Made by a program: the position numbers and the translations under genes. Positions 11,300 through 23,340 of a stretch of DNA of 64,000 bases are shown here, piece after piece. The notes below the pieces were generated by a model. That model saw nothing but the letters and a program-made list of their open reading frames with translations. It had not been told where the DNA came from and ran no database searches. Source of the stretch: Desmodus rotundus (Eukaryota; Chordata; Mammalia; Chiroptera; Phyllostomidae); the NCBI RefSeq assembly GCF_022682495.2, contig NC_071389.1, forward strand, positions 63,200,239-63,264,238. The letters run 5' to 3'. The number at the start of each line of letters is the position of its first letter. Position 1 is the stretch's first letter.

Positions 11300-14200
11300 A
11301 ATGGCAATAAATATGTACCTGTGAGTAATCACTTTAAATGCAAATGGCTTAAATGCTCCAATCAAAAGACATAAGGTAGCCGAATGGATAAGAGAAAAAG
11401 ACACATGCATATGCTTTCCCTAAGAGAGAAACCCACATCAGAAGTAAAGACAGACTAAAAAGGAAGGAAAAATAAATTTCATGCCAATGCAAAGGAGGGG
11501 GGGGAAGCTGGCTTAGCAGTACTTACATCTAACAAAACAGACTTTGTTGTCCATGTCTATGAGTCCCTTTAGTGTGGTGATTGCTGGGGGGTCAGGGTAT
11601 AAGGACTAAACGGTAATTGAAAAAAATAAAAGATTAAATCAAAAATAAAAATAAAACCAAGACTACGGTAAGAGACAAAGGAGGCTGTAGAGATAAAAAG
11701 GCTGTAGAGATAAAGAGGCTGTATCATTATGTAGCATGTAACAGCCTTAACAAGAGGCTGTAAACCCTGTAAACATCTATGCACCCAACAGAGAAGCACC
11801 TAAATATGTAAAGCAAGTAGACGTAAAGGGAGAGATTGCCAGTAATACACATAGTAGGGGATTTTAATCCCCCATTGATGTCAATGGATAGATCTTCCAG
11901 ACAGGAAATCAACAAGGAAATGGTGGCCTTAAATGATACATAGGTCAAATGGATTTAATTGATATTTTCAGATCATTTTCTGCCAAAGCAGCAGAATAGA
12001 CATTCTTTTTAAGTGTACATGGAACATATTTCTAGGATAGACCAAATGTTAGAACACAAAACAAGTTTCAATAAATTTAAGAAGACTGAATCACATCTAG
12101 CCTCTTCCCTGACCCTAATGCTAAGAAAGTACCAGTCAATCAAAAAAAGGAAGAAAGAAAGGAAGAAAACTGAAGAACACACAAAAGACGTGGAAGCTAA
12201 ATAACATGTTATTAAACAATGAATGGGTTAATAATGAGATCAAGGAAGGAATCAAAATGTACCTTGAAATAAATGGAAGTGAGGCCACAACAACTCAAAA
12301 TGTGTGGGACACAGGGGAAGTAGTTCTAAGGGGGAAATTCATAGCATTAATAGACCTATCTCAAGAAATAAGAAAAACCTCAAACAGTCTAAATTTACAC
12401 TTACAGAACTTGTAAAAGAACAACAAACAAAGCACAAAGTGAGTAGAAGGAAGGAAATAATAAAGATTAGAGCAGAAATAAATGTAATAGAGCCTAAATA
12501 AACAACACATAATATTAATGAAACCAGTATCTGCTTCTTTGAAAAGATAAACAAGATTGACAAACCTTTAACCAGACTCCTCAAGATTGAAAGAGGACCC
12601 AAATAAACAAAATCAGAAATGAAAGAGAAGTAACAGCTGACACCAAAAAAATACAAAGGATTGTAAGAAAATGTTAGGAACAACTGTGTGCCAACAAATT
12701 GGACAGCCTGGAAGAAATGGATAAATTCCTAGAAACACGATCTTCCAAAAATAAGTCAGGAAGAGTCAGAATCTGAACAGAGAGATTACAACTAGTGAAT
12801 TGGAAGAAATAAAAACTCCCAACAAACAAATGTCCTGGACTGGGTGCCTTCACAGATGAATTTTACCAAATATTCAAAGAAGAACTAACACCTGTCATTC
12901 TCGAACTATCCCAAAACATTCAAGAGCATGGAAGACTGCCAAGCTCATTTCACCAGGCCAGCATTACCCTAATTCCAAAACCAGATAAAGACACTACAAA
13001 GAAAGAAAATTATATGCTAATATCCCTGATGAACATAGTTGCTAAAATTCCCAACAAAATATAAGCAAACCAGATCCAGTAATACACTAAAAAGATCATA
13101 CACTATAATCAACTAGGAACATACCTCAACATAATAAAGGCCATATATGACAAACCCACAGCCAATATCATACTCAAAACTCAAAACCTGCTTTCCTTAC
13201 GATAAGGAGCAAGACAGGGATATTCACTTTTCACCACCCATTCAACATAGTACTGGAAGTCCTAGCCACAGCAATCAGACAAGAAGAAGAAATAAAAGAC
13301 ATCAAAATTGGCAAGGAAAAAGTAAAACTGTCATTATTTGCAGATGACAACATACTATACATAGAGAACCTTAAAGATGCCCTTCAAAATTACTAGAACT
13401 GATAATTCACTAAAAGTAGCAGAATATAAAAATAAGTACACAGAAGTCTGTTGCATTTTCATATACAAATAATGAATTAATCAGAGGGAAACTAAGAAAA
13501 CAATCTTAAAATTGCATCAAAAAAAACACCTAGGTATAAATTTAATCAAGGTTGTAAATGACCTGTACTCAGAAAATTTTCAGACCCTGAAGAAGATACA
13601 AATAAGTAGAAGCATATACCATATTTGTGTATAGGAGGAATTAACATCATTAAATATCCATACTACCCAAGCAACCTATAGATTCAATGCAATTCCTATT
13701 AACATACCAATGGTGTATTTCACAGATATAGAACAAATATTCCCCAAACTTATATGGGACTGCAAAGATCCCAAATAGTGATCTTGAGAAGAACAGAATT
13801 GGAGAAATCTTGCTACCTGATATCAAAGTATACTATAAAGCCATAATAATCAGAACAAGCATGGTACTGCCATAAAAACAGACATATACATCAGTGGAAC
13901 AGAATAGAGAGCCCAGAAATAAACCCACACCTCTGTAGTGAATTAATATTTGACAAAGGTGGCAAAAAATTGAATGGGATAAAGATAGTCTATTCAAAAT
14001 GGTGTTGGAAATATTGGACAGATTCATGCAGAAAAATGAAACTAGACCACTTTCTTGTGCCATACACAAGAATAAACTAAAAATGGACTAAAAGTTTTAA
14101 TGTTATACTTGAAACCATGAAAATTCTAGAAGGAATCCTAGGCAGTAAATCTCAGACATTTCTTGTAGCAATATTTTTCCTGATATATTCTCTTGGGAAA

Positions 14201-14990
14201 GTATAATAAAAAAAAATAAACAAGTGAGGACTATATCAAACTAAAGGTTTTTGCACAGCAAAAGAAACCATCAACCAATAGAAAAGACAACCCATTGAAT
14301 GAGGGAATATATTCAGTGATACATCAGATAAGAGATTAATAAAAATTTATAAAGTACTTATAAAACTCAACACCAAAAAACAAGCAATCCAATTTAAAAA
14401 TGGAGAAAGGAAATGAATAGACATTTCTCCAATGAGGACATCAGATGACCAATAGACATATGAAGAAATGCTCAACGTCACTAATTGTCAGAGAAATGCA
14501 GATTAAAACCACAATGACGTATCACCTCACACCTGTCAGAATGGCTGTCATCAACAAATCAACAAACAGTAAGTTTTGGTGAGGATGTGGAGAAAGGGGA
14601 ACTCTTGTACATTGTCAGAGAATGCAGATTGGGGCAACCACTGTGGAAAGCAGTATGTAGTTAACTGAAAAAAATTAGAAATGGAACTGCCTTATGACCC
14701 AACAGTTCCACTCCTGGGAATTTATCTGAAGAAACTCAAAACACTAATTTGAAGGAATATATGCGCTTCTATGTTCATTGCAGTGTTATTTACAATAGTC
14801 AGGATTTGAAAGCAGCCCAGATGTCATCAGCAGATAGGTAGACAAAAAAGCAATAGTGCATTTACACAATGGAATACTTCTCTGCCATGAAAAAGAAGGA
14901 AATTTTACCCTTTGCAATAGCATGGATGAACCTGGAGAGCATTATGCTAACTGAAGTAAGCCAGTCACAGAAAAGACAAGTACTTTATGA
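11300..14990 (+). pseudogene. L1 ORF2 (endonuclease/reverse transcriptase), broken
   Basis: Recognisable blocks are the endonuclease-region peptide around NAPIKRHKVAEWIREKDTC (about 11356), an EN/RT linker with SRIDQMLEHKTSFNKFKK (12025 on), RT motif [15 protein letters not shown] (about 12958), and the FADD catalytic motif at 13337-13348 within [11 protein letters not shown]. The C-terminal part includes a region near 14860 ending with HNGILLCHEKE-like sequence. Stops and indels are frequent throughout. Confidence 0.85.
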
Positions 14991-15439
14991 TTTCATAGCT
15001 ATGAGGAATTTAACAAAATGAACTATCAAGCAAAATAGAGACAGACTCATAGAGAGCAGGCTTACAGTTTGTGGGAGTTGACTGGGTGGGTGGGGTGGAG
15101 GGACTGAGCAAAGAAGAAAAGAAGAGGAAGGACTCATGGAAATAGACAATAGTGTGGTGATTGCAGGAGGGGGAGGGGGCGTAGAGGTGGGGGAGACTAT
15201 AGGGGTTATAAATAGTGGTGGATGGAGACTTGACTCGGGGTGATGACCACACAGTATACAGAGAATGTGTTTTAGAACTGTGCACGTGGAACCTGTACAA
15301 TTTTTGTTAACCAGTGTCACCCAAATTTCAGTATCAAAATGCTAGTTTGTCTTTTTAAAAAATTTGTTAATGGAATACATTATACTAAGAAGTTTTTCAA
15401 TTAATAAATCATCCTTCATGCCTAGGATTAGACACTTGT

Positions 15440-16030
15440 TAGTCTTTCCAGTTTTATCGTGATAGGACACATTGTATTAGTTTAAGGTGCACAGCATTAT
15501 GATTTGAAATATGTGTATATTGTGAAACGATGACCACAGTGATTTTAGTTACCATCCATCACCCCACATTGTTCCACATTTTTACTTTTGATGAAAAGTT
15601 TTAAGACGATGAAAGTTTCTAAGAGGGACTTTCAAACTTACAATAACAATAGGGTTAACTGCAGTTACCATACTGTATATTACATTCATGTAATTCCTGG
15701 GAGGTTTGTCCTTTGACCCCCTTTACTTATTTCCCTCCCTTTTACACCCCCACTTCTGGCAACCACCAGTTCTCTTTTTTATGAATTATTACTATTTTTT
15801 TAGATTCCACATATAAGTGAGATTTTTGCACTAGTTACCTTTCTTGTTTGACTTGTTTAACTTAGCATAATGCTCTCGAAGTTTTCAATGCTGTCCCAGT
15901 GCAGAATTTTCTTCTTTTTTGTGGCCGAATATATTGTGGGGTCCATTATAAAAATGTACCCCACATTTTCTTATCCGAGTATGCATTGATGGGCACTTAG
16001 GTGGTTACCCAGTTTTGGTCATTGCACCCC
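15440..16030 (-). mobile_element. Antisense LINE-1 3' end
   Basis: The + strand reads GTATTAGTTTAAGGTGCACA near 15474, GGCAACCACCAGTTCTCTTT near 15757, TTCCACATATAAGTGAGATT near 15805, and GCATTGATGGGCACTTAGGT near 15983. This is the reverse complement of an L1 ORF2 end plus 3' UTR. It faces the 9043-15350 L1 tail to tail, about 90 bp away. Confidence 0.85.
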
Positions 16031-17139
16031 TTCTTAGCCATGATGTACTATTACTGTTATTAATCACATTTAACTTACTAATACTTAGGATTTTTATGTC
16101 TGTGCTCATATGATATATTGATTCTCTTACTATGCTGTTGTGTCCAGGTTCATTGTTAAAGTTTATATATGGTTTTAAATGCCTCATAAAATGACATTTA
16201 CTCTTCCTTCTGTAATTTGATTCTTTTCTAAAAGACTTGGTAAAACTAGAAGGTAAGGATCTGTATTTGATGCTTTTTGAGATACAGAATTTGTTGGTAT
16301 AAAGATGGTGGAAATTTCTGACTACCAGTTTAGTTTCTGTCGTGGTTATTTTCTTTAAGGTTTACTTCCTCTCAGTGGGGAGGGTGGTGACTATTTTTTT
16401 CAGTTATTTTTTGGGTACTTGGTCATTTCATATGGTATATTGTATTTAAGGGTCTGGAATTTAGGAAGGAAGTTAGCCTGCAGATGAAGACTTAGTCATC
16501 GGTATGGGAGTGAATGAGGTTTCCAGACCAAAGCACAAAAATTAAGAATAAAGGGAACCAAAACAAAACTGGTGTCCAGCAACCTCTCTCTCTTTATATT
16601 TTAAAAAAGTTACCATTTTCTTCACTTTAATTTAATTTATTTTATACTATAGTTTCACTGTTATAACCAGTACGTTATACCTACTTGGCAAGGAGAAGTG
16701 TTCTAAATGTTAGCTGCTCGTGCCTGGTGGCCAGAGGGAACGGAGGGCAGTCATTAGGTCTCAGGCCTTAAGAGTAGATTTGGTAAAGCGGTTATTTGCA
16801 TAACAACAAGATACAAGGTACACGTGTTGTTTTGTTTTGTTTTATAAGTGTGCCCTTTCCTCGGGCTTAGTTTGTTTCTAGGGGAAATGGGCCCCAAATT
16901 GGAATCTTCAAATTTTGTAATTTATTAATCTGTACCCCTCAAATGAGTCAAATAAGAATGGTTATTTCTACTTTATTAAATTAGGGAAACTGAGGTTCAA
17001 GGAATGAATTTTGTGTAAGATTTTTCTCTCTCTGACTTGCTCACTTATCTTTACTTTTAGTTTTCAAGGTAAAATGTGTATTAGTTTGGAATTCTTGCCG
17101 AATGTTCCACTCATCAATTTATTACCTTTCAACTTCATA
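16031..17139. other. Intronic sequence, mostly unrecognised
   Basis: A possible scrap of antisense MIR lies at about 16983-17010 (GGGAAACTGAGGTTCAAGGA). Otherwise no element or coding signal is seen. Confidence 0.4.
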
Positions 17140-17690
17140 TTCACCCTTCATTGGCTGCCCTGGAGTAATTGACAGGAATCCTGTAAGTGGTTTTTCTTTG
17201 CCAGCTGGCATAGTGTCAGGCTTTGTCGGTTGATGGTGCTAGAACAGTCCCACTGAAAGAGGAACGGACCTCCTTTCGTGGTCCTGGATGCATGCAGCTT
17301 CCCTGGTTTTTGCAGTGCACAGCAGTCAGCAGTACCCTGTAACCAGTAGCTTTCTCCTGCACCCTGGACCTCCCTCCCCTCCACCCACCAGGCGGTTTTG
17401 TAGCACAGTACCTCTGCTGCCTGCATCCATAGCAACAACAGTGTCTGGCTTCTGCAGTGTATAGCAACAAGCAGCTTCTTTCAGTGGTTTCATATTGGAG
17501 TGCTTCCTGTAAACACTGCCTCATGAATGGCTTTCCTTAATACCCTAGAGGGCAGATTTCCCACACGTTCTGTTGGTATGGCACCTCAGCAACTTCTCTG
17601 CGATCCAGTGAGCTGTAGCTGTGACCTACCCAACAATACCTGGGTTTTAGCCAGACATGGTGGTATGGGGGTTCTTTATTGGTTATTCTA
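17140..17690. repeat. Interspersed-repeat-like block, family unresolved
   Basis: A GC-richer block (CTGCCTGCATCCATAGCAAC, CTAGAGGGCAGATTTCCCAC, CACCTCAGCAACTTCTCTGC) with the look of an old dispersed repeat. Two near-copies of a short phrase, TTTTTGCAGTGCACAGCAGTC and CTTCTGCAGTGTATAGCAAC, occur about 130 bp apart. Overlapping minus-strand open frames (17148-17524) lack any protein signature. It lies against the left end of the mariner at 17719. Confidence 0.35.
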
Positions 17691-17718
17691 TTCCTAGGGA
17701 TAGTGGTTGCTCCTTATA

Positions 17719-18273
17719 TAAGGGGGACCCTCCCCCAAAATGGAATTATCTTCTGGAGGGTGGGCCCCTTGTAGTACAGGCTTCCCCTGCTTAGGTGGAT
17801 GCTCTAGGAATCCCTCTGTATCAGTGTACCTGCTGGCATTGTTGTGAGAGGCTGCGTTCTGCTTCAGTGAAGTTTTTTTTTTTTGAAGAATCAGCACATT
17901 TGTCCATTTCATGACGGGTGATTTACAAGCGCACCTGCCCACACTGTGCTGAGTGTTCAGTTTTTGACCGAAAAACAGCATGATCCCCATGCCCCACCCT
18001 CCCTAACCCAATCTTTTTGTTTCCGGGGATGAAAAAAGTCCTCAAAGGGAAACATTTTGCTGATGTGGAAGAGGTGAAACAAAACACAGCAGAAGCACTA
18101 AAAGGCACCAAAATAGACAAGTTCAAAAACTGTTTTGAGCAGTGGAGAAAATGTCTTGATAGGTGCATTGTGTCAAATGGAGAGTACTTGGAAGGTGACT
18201 GAAGTTTAAACATGTAAGAATAAATACAGAATTTTTTTATTAATAAATTCCAGTTTTGGGGGGTTCCCCCTTG
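17719..18273 (+). mobile_element. Mariner DNA transposon, internally deleted (lineage 1)
   Basis: The left end TAAGGGGGACCCTCCCCCAA and the reverse complement of the right end (CAAGGGGGAACCCCCCAAAA) form imperfect terminal inverted repeats of about 30 bp. TA lies at 17717-17718 and 18274-18275, as expected for Tc1/mariner. The 555-bp length is less than half of a full mariner (about 1.3 kb). Only the transposase C-terminus remains, so the copy is non-autonomous. Confidence 0.85.
18002..18202 (+). pseudogene. Mariner transposase C-terminal fragment
   Basis: The open stretch reads FPGMKKVLKGKHFADVEEV, then QNTAEALKGTKIDKFKNCF, then EQWRKCLDRCIVSNGEYLEGD, followed by TGA (18199-18201). The block F-P-x-K-x-x-L-K-G-x-x-F and the ending C-x-x-x-x-G-x-Y-x-E-G-D are diagnostic of mariner transposases. 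The catalytic DDD region is not preserved. This ~60-codon open frame should not be called a host gene. Confidence 0.85.
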
Positions 18274-18275
18274 TA

Positions 18276-20026
18276 TCTGTTATTTTTATATTTTTTAAAG
18301 TTCTCTTCTTGGTTGCCAGCCTCTCATTACTTTAGTACTCTGTTTAGTTATCTTTACATTAAAGTTTTCCTGTTTAAGTTGCTGGGTGGTTTCTAATGCT
18401 TGATTGCACCTTCACCGAAACACTGTATGTTTGTAATACATATAAACTTCGGTGCTGCTTTCGATTGCATTTAGCACGTAAGTATGGAATATATTTCACC
18501 ATACTGTTAGTTTTGATGACTATGTTGTGTTTCAAACTGTATGTTCAGAACTCAGAATTGTAGCTATATACATCAGCAGTGTGATCTTGCGTCTTGTGGG
18601 TAATAGATTAGACATCATCTACTAATGAGTTAAAAAAAAAAAGCCTTCATGGAATTAAGATCACTTTGCAGTGTTCAGTATTATACCTAATTTTATCAAT
18701 ATCCTTAGTAACTTCACAAAACAGATTGCAGGTATCATCACCCCATTTTCTATAAGAAGAAATAAGACTCTAAAGTTCTAAGGGTATTTCTTAATAATCT
18801 TGACTGTTTCTTAAGCATTAAATGGCAAGTTCACTCAGTATAATCACTTGATCAGTTAAAACTGTTACGCACTCTGCCAGGCATGTCTGTTGTAGGTATT
18901 TTACATATCACACCCTCTCCCTAGCCCTGTCTCCACACATCTCAGTCTTTTCCAACTTTGTGAGGGTGTCACTTTAATACTTTCTTTTTTCCTGAAAGCC
19001 ACAGTACATTAAATTGAAGGCATTTATATTCCCATGTCAAGTTAGCATCACTTTAGCTTACTAGATAGTATTTTGTTTTTAGTTGATGGCAAATGTTGAT
19101 TTCTCCTTTTTCAGTTTGCAAAACTGTGTGACAGGAAATCTGTAGCTAAATATCACTTTATGATTTCCATCTGTTCAAGTACAATGGTGTTATGGCGCAG
19201 TCCAGATTGCAGTGGGATAGAAATATCCTATTACAGCAGATAGAATTTAAAATGATCATTGTATATTCTAATGAGAAAACATTTTTAAACAAGTACTTCA
19301 CTTAATTTCAAAGTAGGGTAACTGAGCACTACAATTTGGTGACAGCATCTGCTTGACAGTGTGTGTGTGTGCTGTCGACAATAAAACCTTTTTCTGACTC
19401 CCATAGAAATGATTAGTTTGCTCATGTGTGTACTAATAATGGAAGCCGGGCAGGTGGGGAGATTGTATAAGTCAATTTAAGTATCCTTAAAAAAAAAACT
19501 TTTTTCTATCACATGCAGCACATCTTCCATTATTTTGTGTGGCTTACCTCTGGGAGTGGAATGGGGTTGTTATTTGGGGGGGGGAGGCAATATAATTTTT
19601 GCTAAATTTTATATTTGGGTACATGTTGACATTTACTAAATAAAAACTATTCCCCTTCTCATATGGAACTCCAGCCATTTCAAATCTTTGTTTCTAAAGC
19701 TAAGGGGTAAAAGGAAGGAGACAAAAACGACGATGGCTGGAGTGTCATGAAGTGTCAAGTGATGCCAGGGGTTTTAGTTCCCATTGTGCACTTGCCTCTG
19801 CTACAAATGCACTGAGCTGCTCTCTGGTCACTTAGGTGTTTCCTGCTCCAGATGCAATAAATGCGGAAGCCCACGCTGCCCTCCGTAAAGGCTCTACTGC
19901 ACTCCTAATCACACAAGTAGTGCTGTGTTTCCTGAATTTCAAAGATTTTAGATACATGTAGTTCTTAATTTGATTAATTGTTGTCCTCTCCCTCCCACCC
20001 CCACCTTTTTTTTAGGTCTGTGTTAG
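18276..20026. other. Intronic sequence with a probable antisense MIR
   Basis: At about 18710-18800 the order AACTTCACAAAACAGATTGC…CATCACCCCATTTTCTATAAG suggests an antisense MIR (weak). A GTGTGTGTGTGTG run occurs at 19360-19372 and a G9 run near 19577. The rest appears unique. Confidence 0.45.
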
Positions 20027-20440
20027 TTTGCTAGAGCTGTTTAACGAAGTACCACAGATTGGGTGGCTGAAACAATAGAGATTTTATTTACTTACAGTTC
20101 TTCAGGCTAGAAGTCTGAGATCAAAGTACTGGCAGGATTGGGCTTTTTCCTGAGGCCTCGTCTTGGCTTATACAATACCTGGCTGTCTTCTCCCTGTCTT
20201 CTCATAGTGTGTGCGTGTGTCCTAGACTCCTAGAAAGACACCAGTCAAATTGGATAGGGGACCACCTGGAAGACTTTATTTAACCTAATTACCTCTTTAG
20301 CGACCCTGTCTTCAGAGCCAGTCCCATTCTGAGGCATTATAGATAAGGACTTGAGCATGTGGACTTGGAGGTGGTTAGGGGACAACTCTGCTGCCTTCTG
20401 TAACTGCAGATACCAGGCGTGTGTGTGTTTTACCACACCA
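20027..20440 (-). mobile_element. MLT1-type (ERVL-MaLR) solo LTR, antisense
   Basis: The + strand begins TGTTAGTTTGCTAGAGCTGT and continues AAGTACCACAGATTGGGTGG, GCTAGAAGTCTGAGATCAAA, AGACACCAGTCAAATTGGAT and TAACCTAATTACCTC. This is the reverse complement of an MLT1 LTR. No internal retroviral sequence adjoins it, so it is a solo LTR fossil. Confidence 0.75.
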
Positions 20441-20479
20441 ACCAATTTTCTAACTCTAGATACCAACTGGGTGTTTTAA

Positions 20480-21290
20480 AATTCAATCCCCATGAAATTG
20501 ATTTACCTGGAGTTAGCATCAGAACCACAGGTTGAGGACTCAGCCCCACGAGTCTAACCCCCACCCCATTCAGATGACAGTTGCACGTTTGTCACCTGTG
20601 CTTCTGACGAGCCAGCTATAAATTGGAGGTGCCCACAACCCCCTTTTCAGGTTTGATAATTTGATAGAGTGGCTCGCAGAATTCAGAAAAGCTTTACCAA
20701 ATAGGTTCCTGATTTGTTAGGAAAGGATACAATTCAGGAACAGCGAGATGGAAGGGACCCACGGGACAAGGTGTGGGGGAGGGTGTGGAGCTGCCATGGG
20801 ATCTCAAGTGTGCTGTCCTCCCCGCAGCCGGCTGTGTTCATCAGTCCAGCAGCTCTCCAGACCCCTTTGGTTAGGGTTTTTTTTTTTTAATGGAAAGTTC
20901 ATTATGAAGGTGTGATTGATTAAATCATTGGCCATTGATGACTAGCTCAACCTTCAAATCCCTCTCCTTTATCCTAGGGGATGGGGGTGGGCTGAAACTT
21001 CCAGCCTTCTAATCACATGGTTGGTTCCCCTGACAACCGGCCCTCATCCTGAGGCTATCTAGCAGATTTCTAAAAGTCACCTCATTAACATAAATTTAGA
21101 TGTGGTTAAAAGGCACTTGTTATGAGAATAACATAAGACAAATTTTTACTCTGTGGCTCTAGAGCTATTTTGGAGACAGAAGACAAAAGACCAAATATAA
21201 TAACAAAAATGTTCCTTTCATTCTTTTCACTTAGGAAATGACAGGGGTTTTAGGAGTTGTAGCCAGGAGCTGGGGTGAAGACCAATTATC
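20480..21290. repeat. LTR-like dispersed repeat, family unresolved
   Basis: Phrases such as GAGTGGCTCGCAGAATTCAG, GATTAAATCATTGGCCATTG, AATCACATGGTTGGTTCCCC and GGCTATCTAGCAGATTTCTA are ones I associate with a dispersed mammalian LTR-like repeat. I cannot name the family with confidence. A T14 run at 20877-20890 interrupts it. There is no coding capacity. Confidence 0.45.
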
Positions 21291-23158
21291 ATTATCACAG
21301 GAGGAATACAGTTCAGCCCAAAACGAGATGTTTAGTCTTCATCAACATGAAGTATGACCATAAACAGTCAGGAGCATCATTCTGTAAAGATACACCTTTC
21401 CCCTACCTTTGTACTCTAGGTGCAGCTCCCCTCCCATTAAGGATAACTTATCTCCTTATCCCAGATACTGGCTAGGAATTTATTTAAGGGGTAATTTAAG
21501 GAATTTAGTGGAGAGTGTTTACTTGAACATTTCCAGGGATGTGTGTGGTATCATGTTCTTTGATTATATACAAATGAAAGGGTGGGATGCAGGCCGGTCC
21601 CACCGCCCCTCCCCCCACATGCTTGTTTGGAGTTTGCTAGAGGTACACAATTTAGATCTGTTCAGGAACCAGGTGATATTGGTTTCTCCTTTTAGCCGAT
21701 AATTGCATTCCCTACAAAGATTTCATCTTCAGTGAATCCCTTTTGGGGATAAAATGAAGAAACGTAGCCTTTTAAGTTAGGATACTGATCTTTCTTGTCA
21801 AATTCCTATCTTCCAAACAAAAATTAAACTCATCAGACAGTTGAGTTTTGTACATAGAGTGATATCACAGATCCATCAACTCTGTATATTTCAACCAGAT
21901 GTGTTGTTCTCATTTATTTTATGCCAGTTAGAAAATGATGCCCTCTTCTTATACTGTGTGGTGTTCAAGATCACAGATCAGTCTGGGAGTGACATTTTCA
22001 TACTTCGAGATAATTTGCATATATGAAGGGAACAGGTGTGCTGTTTGGGCACAGAATTCCCAAATCGAGGGACTAGAAAGGAAAAGTAATGGAATGGCTG
22101 GAGTCAGTAGGTCTGTCTTGACAGAGGTGATTTTTGACAAACAAATGACTAGTTTTATTAAGTACAAGAAGGGATATTTTTATTTTTTAAAGATGATTTT
22201 TCTTCATATTAAAAATGAAATACGTAAAACCTGTCTTATTAGTAAGATTTAAAATATTTACAGCAAACTGTTTTAATGGATATGGAAAAACAGACATCCT
22301 CGTACATTGTTATGAGTACACTTTTGCCATATTTTGAAATATGTTCTTCTAAAAATCACTGTGCTAGGCAAAATTGTACAATGAAAACCAGGGCTATGAG
22401 AAAAACAAGGTTAGGACATAACATTCAAAAACTTCATCAGTGTCATACACAGAACGTTTAAGACTCTAATGAAAATGTAAAATATGTTCTACATGTTAAA
22501 CTACAATAAATAGGGCACTTTACCTTGAGAAAGACCTGCCGAAGCTTGCTTGTGTAAATCAGTGTTGGAACAGTTGCATCTTGTGAGTCATGTGACGTGG
22601 TAGAAGGAACATTATCTGAAATGGGATGAGAACGTGTAACACGGGATTTGAGTAGGATCAGTGAATGTGTATCTGGACCCAGGGCTGTAAGAAAATTTCC
22701 TACACGGAATTCCAAATGTAAAAGAGCATGCTTGACTCATTAAGGTAGCCATCCGTTCCTGTTACTCTTTCAAGCAGGAAACTTTTTCCCACTTAGAACA
22801 TTATCTGTTTTCAGGATTTTGATTTAAATTTATCTTTTGGGGTCAAGCTACTGGACCATATCTATCTTAAAGAAACTAAGTGATGAAGAGCCAGTGAAAA
22901 TTTTTGAGGACGAAGGGAAAATGTGTTAAGTCTTTAATGTTTGAAGAGCTGTCATTTGAAGGCATTGACTTCCGTGTCTTTCAAAAGGACAAATATAGGG
23001 CTAATGGGTATAGAAGATACCGGGAGACTGATTTCAGCCTAATCTAAGAGCCTGCTAAGAGTTACTAACATTTGAAAGAGCGTTGTCATGGAGGGTATGG
23101 TTGACAATCGTTTGTCGGGAGATTCCTGTCAGGATTAATGTGAAATGCGGAGATATAG
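21291..23158. other. Intronic sequence without confident elements
   Basis: AT-rich. Short frames at 21409-21702 and 21935-22252 show no protein family. A faint MIR-like phrase occurs near 22596-22630 (GTGGTAGAAGGAACATTATC). Confidence 0.4.
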
Positions 23159-23340
23159 TTTTTTTTTTTTTTTTTTAATGCTGTGCCACTTGGGAACTAT
23201 TGTGGCCGTGGGCAATAAACTGAACTTTTTAAATTTCCTTAACCATGATAAAACGTGTCTCACAGGATTGCTGTGAGGATCAAGAAGAGGTGAAGTGCCC
23301 ATGACCGTATTGTATTAGGCTCTCAATAAACTGCTACTGT
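23159..23340 (+). mobile_element. MIR SINE with leading poly-T
   Basis: A T18 run (23159-23176) precedes GCTGTGCCACTTGGGAACTA, then GGATTGCTGTGAGGATCAAG and TTAGGCTCTCAATAAACTG. These follow the MIR order (GCTGTGTGACCTTGGG…GGTTGTTGTGAGGATTAAAT…GCGCTCAATAAAT). Confidence 0.75.

Larger units (their letters stand above)
9043..15350 (+). mobile_element. Nearly full-length LINE-1 (old, decayed)
   Basis: About 6.3 kb in order: a 5' UTR beginning near GGGAAGATCTAAGATGGTTG (9044) and GC-richer to about 10400; ORF1 from 10414; ORF2 from about 11300; a 3' UTR after about 14990 with G-rich stretch (about 15085-15195), ending near CAGTGTCACCCAAATTTCAG. Both ORFs carry many stops and frameshifts, so it is inactive. 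The structure resembles a placental L1M/L1MA-like lineage. Exact ends and a target duplication could not be fixed by eye. Confidence 0.9.

Noticed and set aside
12339..12683. 114-codon minus-strand open frame
   Set aside because: It is antisense of the ORF2 region of the + strand L1.
14985..15320. Proline-rich minus-strand frames (111 and 96 codons)
   Set aside because: They are the reverse complement of the G-rich L1 3' UTR tract.
18017..18202. 61-codon open frame as a small host gene
   Set aside because: Its sequence carries the mariner transposase C-terminal signature and it sits between mariner inverted ends.
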